Source: DATFRX01 sp035630615 (GTDB lineage Bacteria > Actinomycetota > Actinomycetes > Propionibacteriales > Nocardioidaceae). Taken from it: a stretch of 64,000 nt of DNA. This document shows, one piece after another, positions 63,981-64,000 of this stretch. Both the position numbers and the translations under genes were made by a program. The notes under the pieces were generated by a model. The model saw only the letters and a program-made list of their open reading frames with translations. It was not told the DNA's origin and searched no databases. The DNA is taken from contig DASQKI010000071.1 of the NCBI GenBank assembly GCA_035630615.1, positions 9,402 through 73,401 on the forward strand. The letters are read 5' to 3'. The number at the start of each line of letters is the position of its first letter. Within the stretch, counting starts at the first letter, position 1.

Positions 63981-64000
63981 GTGGCTGAGCTCAAGAAGGG
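63981..64000 (+). CDS. Start of a gene cut by the window edge
   Basis: GTG with GGAGG 6 nt upstream begins MAELKKG. In actinobacteria a small helix-turn-helix protein often starts this way, but seven residues are too few for a firm call. The 100 nt before it, after the ABC-F stop, hold no feature I can name. Confidence 0.4.

Overview
The window is high-GC actinobacterial chromosome. WhiA, RbpA, OpcA, an actinobacterial Vms1-like release factor, the order whiA-gap-pgk-tpiA-secG followed by the pentose-phosphate genes and ctaB, and many GTG starts and 4-nt ATGA overlaps all point that way. I lean towards Propionibacteriales (Nocardioides-like), but that is inference from gene content, not a database result.

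Layout. 1-17.1 kb is conserved core metabolism: the end of whiA, a beta-helix membrane protein and a zinc-ribbon protein lodged between whiA and gap, then gap-pgk-tpiA-secG-rbpA on the plus strand, and tkt-tal-pgi-zwf-opcA-pgl on the minus strand. ctaB and ctaA converge, and a two-gene ABC exporter lies on the minus strand. At 18.8-28.4 kb an accessory block separates the ABC exporter from sufR. It holds a membrane-anchored protein, one intact and one frameshifted member of a large secreted-protein family, an intact AfsR-type regulator, a decayed second copy of that regulator, an IS481-type remnant and a broken lipoprotein gene. At 28.4-35.0 kb is an intact sufR-B-D-Rieske-C-S-U-T Fe-S assembly operon.

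From 35 kb to 61.5 kb lies the most unusual part: two more large proteins of the same secreted family (one frameshifted), three small Esx-size genes, a three-ATPase EccC and an EccD. These run without a clear break into a complete Tad/Flp-pilus set: a ParA-like ATPase, a membrane protein, a SAF-domain CpaB, a TadZ-like ATPase, TadA, TadB, TadC, Flp pilin, three TadE/F/G-type pseudopilins, a lipoprotein, a secreted protein and a LysM-BTAD membrane protein. EccB, EccE and mycosin are not in the window. The window closes with a GGQ-type ribosome-rescue factor, an ABC-F gene behind a probable leader-peptide attenuator, and the first codons of another gene.

The accessory genes look like one functional unit: an export channel (EccC/EccD), small Esx-like helpers, large substrates, an envelope pilus-type machine and AfsR/BTAD regulators. 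Three island genes share a promoter element of three TGAA-type repeats spaced exactly 11 bp, the geometry used by AfsR/SARP and PhoP-like winged-helix regulators. Five genes next to these accessory blocks are broken, while every core gene between them is intact.
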